Source: Tremella fuciformis (taxonomy: Eukaryota; Basidiomycota; Tremellomycetes; Tremellales; Tremellaceae). Taken from it: a stretch of DNA of 64,000 bases. The translations under genes were made by a program, and so were the position numbers. The stretch lies in assembly GCA_032768795.1 (NCBI GenBank), contig CP136495.1:436501-500500 (forward strand), given 5' to 3'. The notes beneath the pieces are model-generated. The model was given only the letters and a program-made list of their open reading frames with translations, had not been told where the DNA came from and did no database searches. Shown in pieces: positions 20,501-29,958 of this stretch (positions are counted from its first letter, which is position 1; each line of letters opens with the position of its first letter).

Positions 20501-21932
20501 TCTGCCACGCTCGCGTCTGCTCAGTGTTGTCCGCGATCTTCTTCTCCTGAGCAGCACGCTTGCGCGCCGCATCCTCTGTGACCTGCTTGTTCACCCTGAG
20601 GTTGTTACAATTCAACTCGTACACGAGCTGATACGGCGGGACGACCATCGGTGTCTGCTGGCAGATGAAGATGGACAAGGCAAAAGATGTAGGAGTGGCG
20701 ATAAACCATTTGCCGTGAGCGCGGCGGTGATCGGCGAGGAGGGCCTCCTCAGTCGAGAACTTCTTGTTGTATTCTGCGACCCAACCCCACAACTCGGTGA
20801 GGAGTGTGGTTTCGGACAGGCGCCCTGCGCCGTACGCGGCGATGGAGCAGGCATTGGTCGGGAACAGCACCGTCGTAGAGGGCTCGAATGTCACAGTGTA
20901 GCCCTTGTATTGCCATTGCTTCCCGCGGGCGAGCGCATCAAGCTGCTGGACCGAGGTCGGGTGAAGGAACTTTACCTGCCTCTCGTGACGAAGGCCGTTG
21001 TCGCGACTGTACTGGAAGCGGCCGAACGTCGCCACGAACGGGTGCTTGTACTCAGTGCAGATGTCTTTGATAAAGGCAGACGCGTCGACCTCCTTCAGAT
21101 CATCCTTAGGGTGATCATTGTTCTTCTCAAAGAAGAAGTCGCCGACTGCTCGAGGATCGGTTTCCTTTCCACACGCCCAGTACGCTTCCACCTTCTTCGA
21201 TAGCAACCTTCGGCGCAGTCTGTCCATGACATCGGGGTCATCGGCTCCAGCCTGTCTGGCCTCCTGCGTGAACACGACTCGGGCAGTGGACTGATAGGCG
21301 GCAATGCGTCCCGTCAGCCCAGGCTCACCCTCGCGTACTTCGAAGAGCTTGAGGTCGATGAAGTCGGGTTGACCGGGAGAGAACGTCTTCGCGTCGACTT
21401 TGTTGGCGTCCCGTAAGATAGCAGCACCGTGGTGAAGAGCATCATCGGTTCTTGCATGCCTCAGCGCGAACAACCTCAGATCCTTCGGGGAACCGTCGTC
21501 CCCGTCAGACCATGAGGCCGGCGCGCCTTCGGCCAAGACAGCAGCCAAATGAGTATCGGCGGTGGAAGGTTCCTTGGCGAGGTCCGGTGGCGAGGCACGA
21601 GCGATCGACGTCGTGTCTACTCCCGCAAGCCAGTTGTCGTCAGTCGACTCCCCTGGCTTCTGGGTAACAGGCTGAGGTCTAAGACTGGAGGGCTTAGATG
21701 GCGTGATGGTAGCTTTCGGATTCTTCGCAGCACCAGGACGAGGAGGCAGGGAGGTGTTTCCGGGGGCAGTGGCGTGGCTACCGGCTGCGGAGACCTTGGG
21801 AGGTAGGCCCTGCTTGGCAGCCGTCGTAGCCTTGTTGGCAGCGATCTGCGAAGGGGTGTTCGGGCGGAATAGGCGGCGAGGCGCAGCCGTGGTGGTGTTC
21901 ATCGGGGACGAAGGTCGCTTCTGGGATGACAT
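14511..21932 (-). CDS. LINE A2 polyprotein: ORF1-like, EEP, reverse transcriptase, RNase H
   Basis: 2,473 codons from the ATG at 21,932, one codon longer than A1 near the C-terminus. All motifs listed for A1 are intact: LNCNG, TETW, GGDFN, GTNHRPV, DHEKGFDNL, KQGDPSS, VLDDS, DGSA, TDYANG, KAHT and the CCHC motif. The alternative ORF2 start is at 19,568. The 5' region (21,933-23,144) is also open in frame, as in A1. With a full-length frame, intact ends and little divergence, it is a candidate active copy, although it no longer has the tRNA next to its 3' end. Confidence 0.85.
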   Translation of the reverse strand: MSSQKRPSSPMNTTTAAPRRLFRPNTPSQIAANKATTAAKQGLPPKVSAAGSHATAPGNTSLPPRPGAAKNPKATITPSKPSSLRPQPVTQKPGESTDDNWLAGVDTTSIARASPPDLAKEPSTADTHLAAVLAEGAPASWSDGDDGSPKDLRLFALRHARTDDALHHGAAILRDANKVDAKTFSPGQPDFIDLKLFEVREGEPGLTGRIAAYQSTARVVFTQEARQAGADDPDVMDRLRRRLLSKKVEAYWACGKETDPRAVGDFFFEKNNDHPKDDLKEVDASAFIKDICTEYKHPFVATFGRFQYSRDNGLRHERQVKFLHPTSVQQLDALARGKQWQYKGYTVTFEPSTTVLFPTNACSIAAYGAGRLSETTLLTELWGWVAEYNKKFSTEEALLADHRRAHGKWFIATPTSFALSIFICQQTPMVVPPYQLVYELNCNNLRVNKQVTEDAARKRAAQEKKIADNTEQTRAWQKTMEAKLERREEKTEAMGSYMLQWTAASQRYQMLHSRWQADDAKLTRKIASVEAAIEFERRNVEQLEDKLENSHKEQALWSATKSDVSGAMASLAQITITRVQGQIQSAKANLEAKRAELNTLNDAARPAPELPDVPVPRLLLPSSAPEARFEDVTDENSDLPGEALDAEAEFDGYEDDDEEHGGMGFGDGEVGDDREELLDVPDDLLHPDGPVAGPSKSALEKSATVDGARDDGIEGDWDMDVSRRVCSHPPTDCKGPQGGVRPGACPDVFSIVAFCLILLRSYTRFRFRRSPNAPLSTPPSHFAASWHSMPAQAIFPTRRAILPLWLKLVLGLLLLNVVAANPDPLRILTLNCNGLKGERTKDLAILAMISNCFPHILILTETWQGPDQIFHVPLDPMRQFDLRRFYNVYFERSPARQSRGVAILVSKTIAVVRHIAGPSTGIGSGRITAVDLKLADLLGRPKQVRIVGVYAPTASSRDRHTDMDAFWSAVQAVAGSTHPFIIGGDFNTYLHVWENSKGSEKYNEIVSRLYRSAYRRFLANIAATDVWEQQRRIRVTRDWTCRGWHDNASFKILDRFAIHRDVTPKGIEALGDLDIPGTNHRPVLAQLSIGALTPTTHRVVNLAPPRLRRPKADRAKEKYTDFRELIESEMRFDPPLPDSDGCIQADSDFDELLDYCHRTLTTASKAIFPPRKGSRVNDRLRLGANDECHAIAVRMKMYGKLIRAMDEGRLQAFLAARPQARDVWDEACHHAMTRDPPVEQVRRARHVVSKELHKATRAALAKSASRATKEEFQRVLGGGPIRQLFEPVSITNPPVLQVIGPDGNGLSAGDSTFGFRMPSNGVTADTSAVISPPDWMVFDRSAQPGPEPASEVLATEPHTRLEAWTRYFEKLLLHRADPEPGSKPWLDCEAARSFKSKNAGKNRFDWPAIMSLDDLYDTLRKGNPKPSPGPDGWEKWALKQTGTEFLTLILRLCNYCIVHNYFPSRLKENFISPLFKRGDVTDPRNYRGIVFGNCLYGVVSSWYTIRLHEYVWQRGLLPPTQIATQRGVRSSDLTQFMAEVDHSARLNGDVIWGLIQDHEKGFDNLHSSATVDSFTFFGLGHVLPFETARTAGVSLRVKSQDGVGKRDFLTTGQTKQGDPSSCIKYTLAMAMQHHWLAGLPELLDQAAPIIETVNSRKKVLHIRTDRPKGGLRLRDVEVLDDSIKFATSVENLERYVSRSEEFQRRYDVRTDWGAKTMAFQLGAVKNPPSDICLRIAGVERRIPVTSTPRILRTAFLDPTESLKAILAVIDAIPIPTNAEYPISLLAKATWSLILPRILPRLHLQPLLPKHASAVDAAVTLKITNAMKVPYTRTAILSLPLDYKGFGFPSFYVLNGRIAVENVLRALNHHLEPMRVAASIVLANWQCQHNRCVPPLERPGVTLNDHAKKPDLPTSWLAAAEYLKLSGLAITDTDQTDLPRESMQHVARRAASLLPYRNRQFLHYFDTINPSVAFDVYKGAFCDDPRMGDDRRKNPLVLDWLRKLDLVDLLYNDKSPLTSRKDRKSQMTLNIQAAFARHPENGPGLWASDGSAVPRPEGGYDVTAAVAGPSSASFSLIGQAATSRHGELVGLIAAAIGAHAYPGTQRLVTDYANGVTAVKTLRSSGFDVFPWKRRPTSEYLLWLNDVYRRFAGSVSHIKAHTDKTDPSSLLNQQADRSAALAHRTLAPTLIPPPTAYMPKFVAYDTAVGYVPDEWPKIMATRLHDVVFQRHAPTFKMRLGFAPSKQTPTPAYFYRRSAAHASTRLQFLIRTGRLLLHDVTDPDRDRSCKLCGNTSQTERHVFVACPHFEDIRNSVIDDAVQRHWARVGADSGFGDEDVARQAWQSYMVDVVYGTPERPSQYWYGVVIPPPDPLGVAEAKAAHEMAIRLAAAIAKTHWRDVMPLYQRGVRSSSSISQKEDEAAPDRGRTRQLGHDDSISDVGDTARSKRRRASEADLSADRRTGKRRKLGLTGARS

Positions 21933-23144
21933 GGGCGAGTAAAGGGCACAATCAGCCGCGGTGGATGAGTGCAATATGTGGTGATGTGATGAGTCAAGAG
22001 ATGGCAAACGACAGATGGAGTAGAGGTTAGTGATGGTCTTATGAGCGAGCCAGTGGGTGGCAAGAGCGTCTTGGGGGGTCCATCGCCGCTGGGGGCGAGA
22101 CCTGTTAGTATCCCAAGTTGGAGTCACAAGGCAACGGTGGAGCAGATTTGCAATCCTCACCGTTGGATGACCAAGAAGCGGGCAGAACGGATCAAAACGG
22201 GTTTCCCAGTCGCTACAAGGCTCTGGCCCGATGCCATCGCAGGCGGAGGGTGGCTGACAGCTGTTGATGGGCGGTGCATGACCGAGGAGTTGCTGGACAA
22301 CAGGCCACGGAGGCCTAGAAGAGGCGCAGAGGTCCGTGCCGACTGTGTGTGTATTGTGGCTGAAACTCACCAAACGGGGTAGAAAATTTCCGGAGATGGG
22401 CGCGAAGTAGTCGTTTCGGTAATGTGATTGTCGAGTATTAGTAGACGGGGAACTCCCATTAGAAAAGCGCGGAGGCGATACGATGTCGAGCGTGCTGTCT
22501 GGTGGACAGCAGAGGCGAGAACATGAGGGCGATGTAGTTGACTGGGCATAGATGAGTGCAAGCGCGCCGCAGACCGTAGCGGTTACGCTGCTCCCATGCA
22601 GAACATATAGGACTTGCATGGGTTCGGAGCATGCTCCGGCAGGCATCAAAGCCTGTAGCTGAGCGAGAAGGGGCACTGGGCATGCGCTGATCGTTGCAAA
22701 CACCAAAGGCATTTGCAGGTCACAGTCACGCTCGGTACACCCTTGAGGGAAGTGGCAGTGGGAGGGATGTAGAGGGAGGTCGACCCGTGAGAGGCCGGCC
22801 CGAGGACACGAGGAGGAATAGGCTGGCGAGGCCCCAACTGATGGCGATGTGGTGCGCTCGCGGTGTTCGTGATTCGGCCCGTCCCAGTCGTCCAACGTCC
22901 ATGCATACCTCGGATTCCATTCAGCTGCCTTCCAGGTCTCGCTTACGTTCAATTGCGCAAAGATCTCGTGGATGGACCCCCGAACATCCAGCTTGTCGTA
23001 GGACCCTGCGCCGAACAATGGCTCGGCGAGATCGGTCGATAGGCCGTTAGGAATCGAGGTATGCATGACGATGAGACAGAGCGTGAGGATGTAGCCGACC
23101 ACTAAGCGTGTCGTTGAGCACATCATGAACATCGAGCTCGCTGG
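21933..23144 (-). other. 5' region of LINE A2
   Basis: Counterpart of the A1 5' region, including the GACSEPMQVLYVLH block near 22,580-22,650. It stays open in the polyprotein frame. No separate gene is seen. Confidence 0.5.
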
Positions 23145-23214
23145 CAAAGACAAAGACAAAGACAAAGACAAAGACAAAGACAAAGACAAAGACAAAGACA
23201 AAGACAAAGACAAA
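23145..23214. repeat. (CAAAGA)n hexamer tract at the 5' end of LINE A2
   Basis: About 12 copies, longer than the A1 tract. It gives a Phe-Val or Ser-Leu repeat in translation, which extends ORFs artificially into it. Confidence 0.9.
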
Positions 23215-23220
23215 GACGTT

Positions 23221-25052
23221 CATGCGCAAACCTAATCACTCTTCGGATCTCCCGATCGGATCAATCAGCCATCAGCCGACGCCCCGTGATTGGTCCTGAA
23301 CCCAATTTCTCCTTCGCTCTCCCGCCCATCCTCCAGTCAGTCTGATCCGGAGGCGTGCTCACCCGTTCCTACTTCCAGATCCAATTCTCCGTCTCTTCAC
23401 GCCCAAGTCCCCAGCTCGGAAGTCGGACGGACGCTCGCGGGCCGGCGGGTCGGGATCCGGGTCACCTGGATCTCGGGGCCTTTTCTGCTTCGACCGAGGG
23501 CCAAGCCCTTCCCCTTGATTCGCGTCCCGGACACGCCTGAGCGCAGCGGCAGTCGAGACGTTGTCCCTCCTCGATTCCCTAGCCGACACTCTGTGCCCTG
23601 CGTCACCGCTCGAATCGTTGATGATACCCGGGGCGGTCAATCCATTCCTCGCGTAGATCGGCATTACGTCTCGGAAATGGACCTTTGCAATGGCGGTTGT
23701 CAGTCGAATGGCGAGCTCGTGCGCGACCTTCGCTTCGAGAGTGGTGAGTCCAGCCGGAGGCGGTGGAACGACTCCATACCAGAAACGCCACGGAGAGCCA
23801 CGTTCGCCATACACGACGGACTTGAGATACTCGCGAACCAGCTCGGTAGTGCGTTCCGAGGCGCCACGACTCGTGGACGCGAGATACTTGACATGCCTCG
23901 AGACCGCATCGTCGACAAAGGTTTGGCGTATCTCGTCGAAGTGCGGACAGTGAGAGAAGATGTGGTACTCCGTCTGCGTGTGATGACCGCAGAGTTTGCA
24001 CGACCGATCGCGAACCTTCTCGTTCACGTCGAAAGTGAGCAGTCGACCGGTGCGCACCAACAGCTGCATCCGAGTCGCAGCATGCGCCGGCGAGCTCCGA
24101 TAGAGATATGGCGGAGTAGGGGTGGCCGGGTTCGGTCCGCAACCCAGCCGGAGCTGGAATTTTGGCGTATGCCGCCGGAAGGTGTCCTCGTGGAGTCGTG
24201 ATGCCATAGTCGCCTTCCAGTCATCAGGCAAATAGCCCTGCGATGTGTCATACGGCACGTAGTTCGCCATGTACGCTGTCGGTGGTGTGATGATCGTGAC
24301 GCGAGTCGACAGATGAGCGGAGCGAGCCGCAAGATCTGTCTTCTTGTTCAGCTCTGACTCGACGTCATGAGCATCGGTATGCGCCTTGACGTGTTCGACC
24401 GGGGCCGTCGTGGATCTGAACGCATCAACAAGCCACATCATGTACTCACGGGTTGGGCTCCCTCGCCAGTCAAATGGATCGAATTCGGCTGAGCGGAGTG
24501 TTTTGACGGCGGTGACACCATTTGCGTAGTCCGTGATGATCCTGTTCGCCGGGTGATTCGAGGCCGTGGTACCTGTTGCAGCAGCAATGAGACCCAACAA
24601 TTCGCCATGTCGGGACGACGTGGGTTGACCGATGATCAGATAAGACGCCTCAGCCGGCCCGCACACTGCCGCCGTGGTTGACGGCCCGGCAGGATATGCC
24701 TTTGCACTGCCATCAGATGACCAGATTCTAGCTGTCGCTCCGCGATCCGGCGTAAAGCTGGCCTTCAGCGCGCGCGCCATCATCTGCTTCCGCTGGGCGC
24801 GTGTGCGAAGCGGGGACTTGTCGTTGAACATTAGCTCTCGCAAGTCGAAATGTCGAAGCCAGTTGAGTATCGCCGGATTCTGCGTCCTCATTGCGCCAAA
24901 TGCTGTCTTGTTAAGGAAGGCATCACGATACTCACTGAAGGCTACCGAGGGTTGAATGCGGTCGAAATACTGAAGAATATGGCGAGACCTTTCCGGCAGC
25001 GTCGGAGCAGCTCGCCTAGCCACATGCTGCATGCTCTCCTTCGGGAGATCGC
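23221..25052 (-). mobile_element. LINE B2: strongly 5'-truncated copy of family B
   Basis: The 3' end ...GCGCATG at 23,221 is followed by AACGTC and A2. The 5' end is cut at 25,052, a different point from B1, and joined to AACGTC and the 3' end of A3. Different truncation points show B1 and B2 are separate insertions rather than one duplicated block. Confidence 0.9.
23359..25052 (-). CDS. LINE B2 fragment: RNase H and C-terminal zinc motif
   Basis: About 564 codons, open from the truncation point to the stop at 23,359. It keeps the end of the thumb region, RNase H (SSDGSA, SSRHGELLG, ITDYANGVTA, KAHTDAHD) and the zinc motif CKLCGHHTQTEYHIF..C. EEP and RT are missing. It differs from B1 by very few residues (for example SSGDAGH for SSDDAGH). 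Non-functional fragment. Confidence 0.85.
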
Positions 25053-25058
25053 GACGTT

Positions 25059-28000
25059 CATTCCCGAGCTAAAATACTCCGAGGATCTCCGGTTCCTCTC
25101 GGATCAGCCGGTGATCGGATCACCCGCCGTCCCGTATTCGCTATGAGATCTCTGCTCCTCCGCCTGTCAAGTCCAGACTCTGATGCTCACCGGATCAAGA
25201 CCGTGCCCCGGTCAAACCCAGCTTTCTCCTTTTTCCCGTCCGCCGATCAGCCGACAAGTCCGCCTCCGACGCCCGCCGTCGCTTCGAACGAGCCGTGTCT
25301 CCAACGTCGCTGATGCTGTCGTCGTGACCGAGTTGTCGCGTTCGCCCTCGATCAGGTGCAGCCTCATCCTCTTTCTGCGAGATGCTGCTCGATGAACGTA
25401 CTCCGCGCTGGTACAGCGGCATAACGTCCCGCCAGTGTGTTTTCGCAATCGCGGCCGCCAGACGAATGGCCATCTCATGCGCTGCCTTAGCTTCTGCAAC
25501 CCCTAGGGGATCCGGAGGTGGAATGACAACACCATACCAGTACTGAGAAGGCCGCTCAGGGGTACCGTAGACGACGTCCACCATATAGCTCTGCCATGCC
25601 TGGCGGGCAACATCCTCGTCGCCGAAGCCGCTGTCAGCTCCCACCCTTGCCCAGTGGCGCTGCACGGCGTTGTCGATAACCGAGTTACGGATGTCTTCGA
25701 AATGGGGACAGGCGACAAAGACATGCCGCTCGGTCTGAGAGGTGTTCCCGCAGAGCTTGCACGAACGATCCCGGTCCGGGTCGGTGACATCGTGGAGCAA
25801 CAGCCTGCCCGTCCGAATGAGGAACTGCAGGCGCGTTGAGGCATGAGCTGCGGATCTGCGGTAGAAATAGGCGGGCGTTGGCGTCTGCTTCGATGGGGCG
25901 AAGCCAAGCCGCATCTTGAAAGTCGGCGCATGTCGCTGGAACACCACGTCGTGGAGTCGGGTGGCCATGATCTTCGGCCACTCGTCTGGAACGTATCCCA
26001 CGGCCGTGTCGTATGCTACGAACTTGGGCATGTACGCGGTCGGAGGCGGGATGAGGGTGGGCGCCAGAGTGCGATGTGCGAGCGCGGCTGACCGATCTGC
26101 CTGTTGATTGAGCAGGGAGGAAGGGTCAGTCTTATCGGTGTGCGCCTTGATGTGCGAAACGGAGCCAGCAAAACGACGGTACACGTCGTTCAGCCAGAGC
26201 AGGTACTCACTGGTTGGTCGACGTTTCCACGGGAACACATCGAAACCGGATGATCTGAGCGTTTTTACGGCCGTCACGCCGTTTGCGTAGTCCGTAACAA
26301 GACGTTGAGTGCCGGGGTATGCGTGCGCTCCGATGGCGGCCGCGATCAAACCGACCAGTTCACCATGTCGAGACGTTGCTGCCTGTCCGATGAGAGAGAA
26401 GGAGGCCGAAGATGGACCAGCGACCGCCGCGGTGACGTCGTACCCGCCTTCCGGGCGCGGTACTGCGCTTCCGTCAGACGCCCACAGTCCTGGCCCATTC
26501 TCCGGGTGTCTGGCAAATGCAGCCTGTATGTTCAGCGTCATCTGCGACTTACGGTCCTTCCGACTGGTCAAGGGCGACTTGTCGTTGTAGAGAAGGTCGA
26601 CCAAGTCCAGCTTGCGAAGCCAGTCAAGCACAAGCGGATTCTTCCGCCGATCGTCCCCCATTCGCGGATCGTCACAGAACGCGCCCTTATACACGTCGAA
26701 AGCAACAGAGGGATTGATGGTGTCAAAGTAGTGAAGGAACTGCCTGTTGCGATACGGCAGCAGCGACGCGGCACGCCTGGCGACGTGTTGCATGCTTTCG
26801 CGCGGCAAGTCCGTCTGATCGGTGTCGGTGATAGCGAGACCAGAGAGCTTAAGGTATTCGGCAGCGGCCAGCCAAGAGGTCGGAAGGTCAGGCTTCTTCG
26901 CATGGTCGTTTAGAGTGACACCGGGTCGCTCGAGAGGAGGGACGCATCGATTGTGCTGACACTGCCAGTTAGCAAGGACGATGGATGCGGCTACCCGCAT
27001 CGGCTCGAGATGATGATTGAGGGCTCTCAACACGTTCTCCACAGCGATGCGGCCGTTCAGAACGTAGAACGAGGGAAAGCCGAAGCCCTTGTAGTCGAGA
27101 GGCAGGGAGAGGATCGCAGTGCGGGTGTATGGTACCTTCATCGCGTTCGTTATCTTCAGCGTCACCGCGGCATCTACCGCACTGGCATGCTTGGGAAGCA
27201 GTGGCTGTAGGTGGAGCCTCGGCAATATCCGGGGAAGGATGAGAGACCACGTAGCCTTTGCCAGCAAAGAGATTGGGTACTCAGCGTTTGTGGGTATAGG
27301 TATTGCGTCGATAACGGCCAAGATGGCCTTCAGCGACTCGGTCGGATCAAGAAACGCCGTACGTAGAATCCTTGGCGTGCTGGTAACAGGTATGCGCCGC
27401 TCAACCCCGGCTATGCGGAGGCAGATGTCGGAAGGGGGGTTCTTAACGGCACCGAGCTGGAACGCCATCGTCTTCGCACCCCAGTCGGTCCGGACGTCGT
27501 ACCTGCGCTGAAACTCCTCACTGCGGGAAACATACCTCTCGAGGTTCTCCACACTGGTTGCAAATTTGATGGAGTCGTCGAGAACCTCAACGTCTCGGAG
27601 GCGGAGACCGCCTTTCGGGCGATCCGTTCGTATGTGGAGGACCTTTTTGCGTGAGTTCACTGTCTCTATGATTGGTGCAGCTTGGTCCAACAGCTCCGGC
27701 AGCCCTGCCAGCCAGTGGTGCTGCATAGCCATGGCCAAGGTGTATTTGATGCAGCTCGATGGATCACCTTGCTTGGTTTGGCCTGTAGTCAGAAAGTCTC
27801 GCTTACCCACACCATCCTGAGACTTGACGCGAAGCGATACTCCGGCTGTTCTCGCAGTCTCAAACGGTAGGACGTGCCCCAGGCCAAAGAATGTGAAGGA
27901 ATCAACTGTAGCCGAGCTGTGGAGGTTGTCGAAACCCTTCTCGTGATCCTGTATCAGCCCCCATATCACATCACCATTCAGCCGGGCTGAGTGGTCTACT

Positions 28001-28617
28001 TCTGCCATGAACTGGGTGAGGTCACTGGACCTCACGCCACGCTGGGTGGCGATCTGGGTCGGCGGGAGTAGGCCGCGTTGCCAGACATACTCATGCAACC
28101 GGATCGTGTACCAGGAGCTGACCACGCCGTAGAGGCAGTTGCCGAATACGATACCTCTGTAGTTGCGGGGATCGGTGACGTCACCCCGCTTGAAAAGCGG
28201 CGAGATGAAGTTTTCCTTGAGGCGAGAGGGGAAGTAGTTGTGCACAATGCAGTAGTTGCAGAGGCGTAAAATGAGGGTAAGGAACTCCGTGCCCGTCTGC
28301 TTCAGCGCCCACTTTTCCCAGCCGTCAGGCCCTGGAGACGGTTTAGGATTACCTTTGCGAAGCGTGTCGTATAGATCATCAAGAGACATGATCGCTGGCC
28401 AATCAAAGCGATTCTTGCCCGCGTTCTTGCTTTTGAAAGACCGAGCGGCTTCACAGTCGAGCCAGGGTTTCGAACCTGGCTCAGGATCAGCTCGATGGAG
28501 AAGGAGCTTCTCGAAGTACCGCGTCCATGCCTCAAGCCGCGTATGAGGCTCGGTTGCCAATACCTCAGATGCTGGTTCAGGACCGGGCTGAGCACTCCGG
28601 TCGAACACCATCCAGTC
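25059..28617 (-). mobile_element. LINE A3: 5'-truncated copy of family A
   Basis: The 3' end ...GGGAATG at 25,059 is followed by AACGTC and B2. The 5' end is cut at 28,617 just upstream of the RT domain and joined to AACGTCT (28,618-28,624) and the 3' end of LINE D. Nearly identical to A2. Confidence 0.9.
25195..28617 (-). CDS. LINE A3 ORF2 fragment: reverse transcriptase, RNase H, zinc motif
   Basis: About 1,140 codons, open throughout. It starts shortly before the RT domain (MVFDRSAQPG) and keeps NYRGIVFGN, DHEKGFDNL, KQGDPSS, VLDDS, the RNase H residues and CKLCGNTSQTERHVF..C. One difference from A2 is VIDNAVQ for VIDDAVQ. It has no EEP domain and no start of its own. Confidence 0.85.
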   Translation of the reverse strand, partial: DWMVFDRSAQPGPEPASEVLATEPHTRLEAWTRYFEKLLLHRADPEPGSKPWLDCEAARSFKSKNAGKNRFDWPAIMSLDDLYDTLRKGNPKPSPGPDGWEKWALKQTGTEFLTLILRLCNYCIVHNYFPSRLKENFISPLFKRGDVTDPRNYRGIVFGNCLYGVVSSWYTIRLHEYVWQRGLLPPTQIATQRGVRSSDLTQFMAEVDHSARLNGDVIWGLIQDHEKGFDNLHSSATVDSFTFFGLGHVLPFETARTAGVSLRVKSQDGVGKRDFLTTGQTKQGDPSSCIKYTLAMAMQHHWLAGLPELLDQAAPIIETVNSRKKVLHIRTDRPKGGLRLRDVEVLDDSIKFATSVENLERYVSRSEEFQRRYDVRTDWGAKTMAFQLGAVKNPPSDICLRIAGVERRIPVTSTPRILRTAFLDPTESLKAILAVIDAIPIPTNAEYPISLLAKATWSLILPRILPRLHLQPLLPKHASAVDAAVTLKITNAMKVPYTRTAILSLPLDYKGFGFPSFYVLNGRIAVENVLRALNHHLEPMRVAASIVLANWQCQHNRCVPPLERPGVTLNDHAKKPDLPTSWLAAAEYLKLSGLAITDTDQTDLPRESMQHVARRAASLLPYRNRQFLHYFDTINPSVAFDVYKGAFCDDPRMGDDRRKNPLVLDWLRKLDLVDLLYNDKSPLTSRKDRKSQMTLNIQAAFARHPENGPGLWASDGSAVPRPEGGYDVTAAVAGPSSASFSLIGQAATSRHGELVGLIAAAIGAHAYPGTQRLVTDYANGVTAVKTLRSSGFDVFPWKRRPTSEYLLWLNDVYRRFAGSVSHIKAHTDKTDPSSLLNQQADRSAALAHRTLAPTLIPPPTAYMPKFVAYDTAVGYVPDEWPKIMATRLHDVVFQRHAPTFKMRLGFAPSKQTPTPAYFYRRSAAHASTRLQFLIRTGRLLLHDVTDPDRDRSCKLCGNTSQTERHVFVACPHFEDIRNSVIDNAVQRHWARVGADSGFGDEDVARQAWQSYMVDVVYGTPERPSQYWYGVVIPPPDPLGVAEAKAAHEMAIRLAAAIAKTHWRDVMPLYQRGVRSSSSISQKEDEAAPDRGRTRQLGHDDSISDVGDTARSKRRRASEADLSADRRTGKRRKLGLTGARS

Positions 28618-29178
28618 AGACGTTATGCATGTTCGTGGCTACGAGTCCTACGCCGTTTATGAACTCGACCTCGGGTCCGGGGTCTCCCCCCTCCCCTAGG
28701 TCGGGTCCCGGCTCAGCATGATCGCGGGCCAACAGGCCAGCCCGCGATCCTACTCGGACTCCCCGTGAGGGCTACAAAGCGTGCTCACTCAGGGATGCCT
28801 GCAATGTCTCCAACGACTCCTCCACCGTCATCTCCATGTCTCTCCTGATTACGTTCGATTCCGGGCCTGTGTTCGTTTCGCTCCTGTATCTCCTGGTCCT
28901 GCTCCAGGTCCAGCTCCATCTCGTCCTCCTCCTCCTGCGGTCGTCCTACTCGTTCGGTATCGTCTCTGAAGAGGTGCGGTTGATAGTGGCGATCCCGCCG
29001 ATAGTCCACGAAGATCTGTGATGCGAGGCGCAGCGCAAGCGAGTGCGCGTATCGATAGTCCGTTCGGTTTAGTTGTGGCGGTAGGGAAGGGAGTTCGCCG
29101 AGCCAATAGTACGTCAGCTTCTCCTCTTCGGGCGGACTCACCACGACGCTGGGAGCGTACTTGTCACGGAGGTGACAG

Positions 29179-29299
29179 CCACCGTACCCTATATGTACCA
29201 AAGACCGCGAGTCTAGCCGAGACTCGGGTCATCGTGACCCTTTTATGGTGCAGTGGTTTACTGTGCGTCGCCCTATGCTATTTGGTAGGTATAGGCCTC
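29179..29299. mobile_element. Small (121 bp) non-coding insertion in LINE D with 7-bp direct repeats
   Basis: Flanked by GTGACAG at 29,172-29,178 and 29,300-29,306. Discounting the insert and one repeat rejoins the D frame exactly (WEQYCH followed by LRDKYAPS). Inside are near-terminal inverted arms CCTATATGTACCAAA (29,188-29,202) and TTTGGTAGGTATAGG (29,281-29,295), 13 of 15 complementary, and two perfect small hairpins (CGAGTCT/AGACTCG and GGGTCA/TGACCC). It looks like a MITE-like or other short non-autonomous element; the arms do not reach the very ends, so the class is open. Confidence 0.6.
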
Positions 29300-29958
29300 G
29301 TGACAGTACTGCTCCCAGGCCCTCTGGCGGTCCGCTTCTTCTGCAGGGAAGCGCCTCTGCAGGGCTTGGTGAATGAATCGACGCCTGACCGGGTCGAAAT
29401 GCGGGCATCGTAGGAAGAGATGGTACTCGTCCTGCAGGGGGTGCCCACAGTAATTGCACGACGGACTCTGCTCCTTGTCCCTGTGATGGCGCGAGAGGTT
29501 GAAGCGGATGTTTCCCGACTTGGCGAGGAGATGCACAAGTGGAGCAGAAGGCGCTGCCGACTTCAGGATGAAGTATGATGATGTTGGCGGCTTGACTGGG
29601 TTATTCAGCTTGAGGCGGTCTTTGAGACCTCGAGGTTGGCGACGAATCTGTTCCTTGAGTAGCACCCCATCCAGGTGTCTCATCCAGTCGTCTGGTGCGA
29701 AGCCAACAATCGGGAAGTGAGGTACGTACTGGCCCATCGTCACTGTTGGCGGATAGAAAGGCGTTACGCGGTGCGACATCCCGTGCGCCTCACGTGCAGC
29801 CCGATCCGCCGCATCGTTGAGTCTGGAGTCCTCGTCCTCTCCTTCCGTGTGTGCCTTTACATGTTCCACCGGTACCCTCGGAATCATCCTCGCAAAGCTC
29901 CTCATCAACGTTAGGAACTGCTTACCCGGCTTGGTGATGAAGCTGTGCGCTGGCTCTG

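Larger units (their letters stand above)
14375..23214 (-). mobile_element. LINE A2: full-length copy of family A
   Basis: Same ends as A1: 3' end ...GGGAATG at 14,375 followed by AACGTC (14,369-14,374), 5' hexamer tract at 23,145-23,214 preceded by AACGTC (23,215-23,220) and the 3' end of B2. Sequence is nearly the same as A1 with scattered substitutions; it shares several variants with A3 against A1 (for example RHPENGP against RSPENGP), so A2 and A3 are the closer pair. Confidence 0.9.

Noticed and set aside
1419..28617. Tandem segmental duplication of an A-B block of about 12.96 kb
   Set aside because: B1 and B2 are truncated at different points, the hexamer copy number differs and each junction has its own AACGTC. 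Independent insertions explain this more simply.
29188..29295. tRNA gene or tRNA-derived SINE in the LINE D insert
   Set aside because: TGGTGCAGTGG resembles an A box and GGGTCATCGTGACCC a T arm, but they lie in the wrong order on the same strand and no cloverleaf forms.
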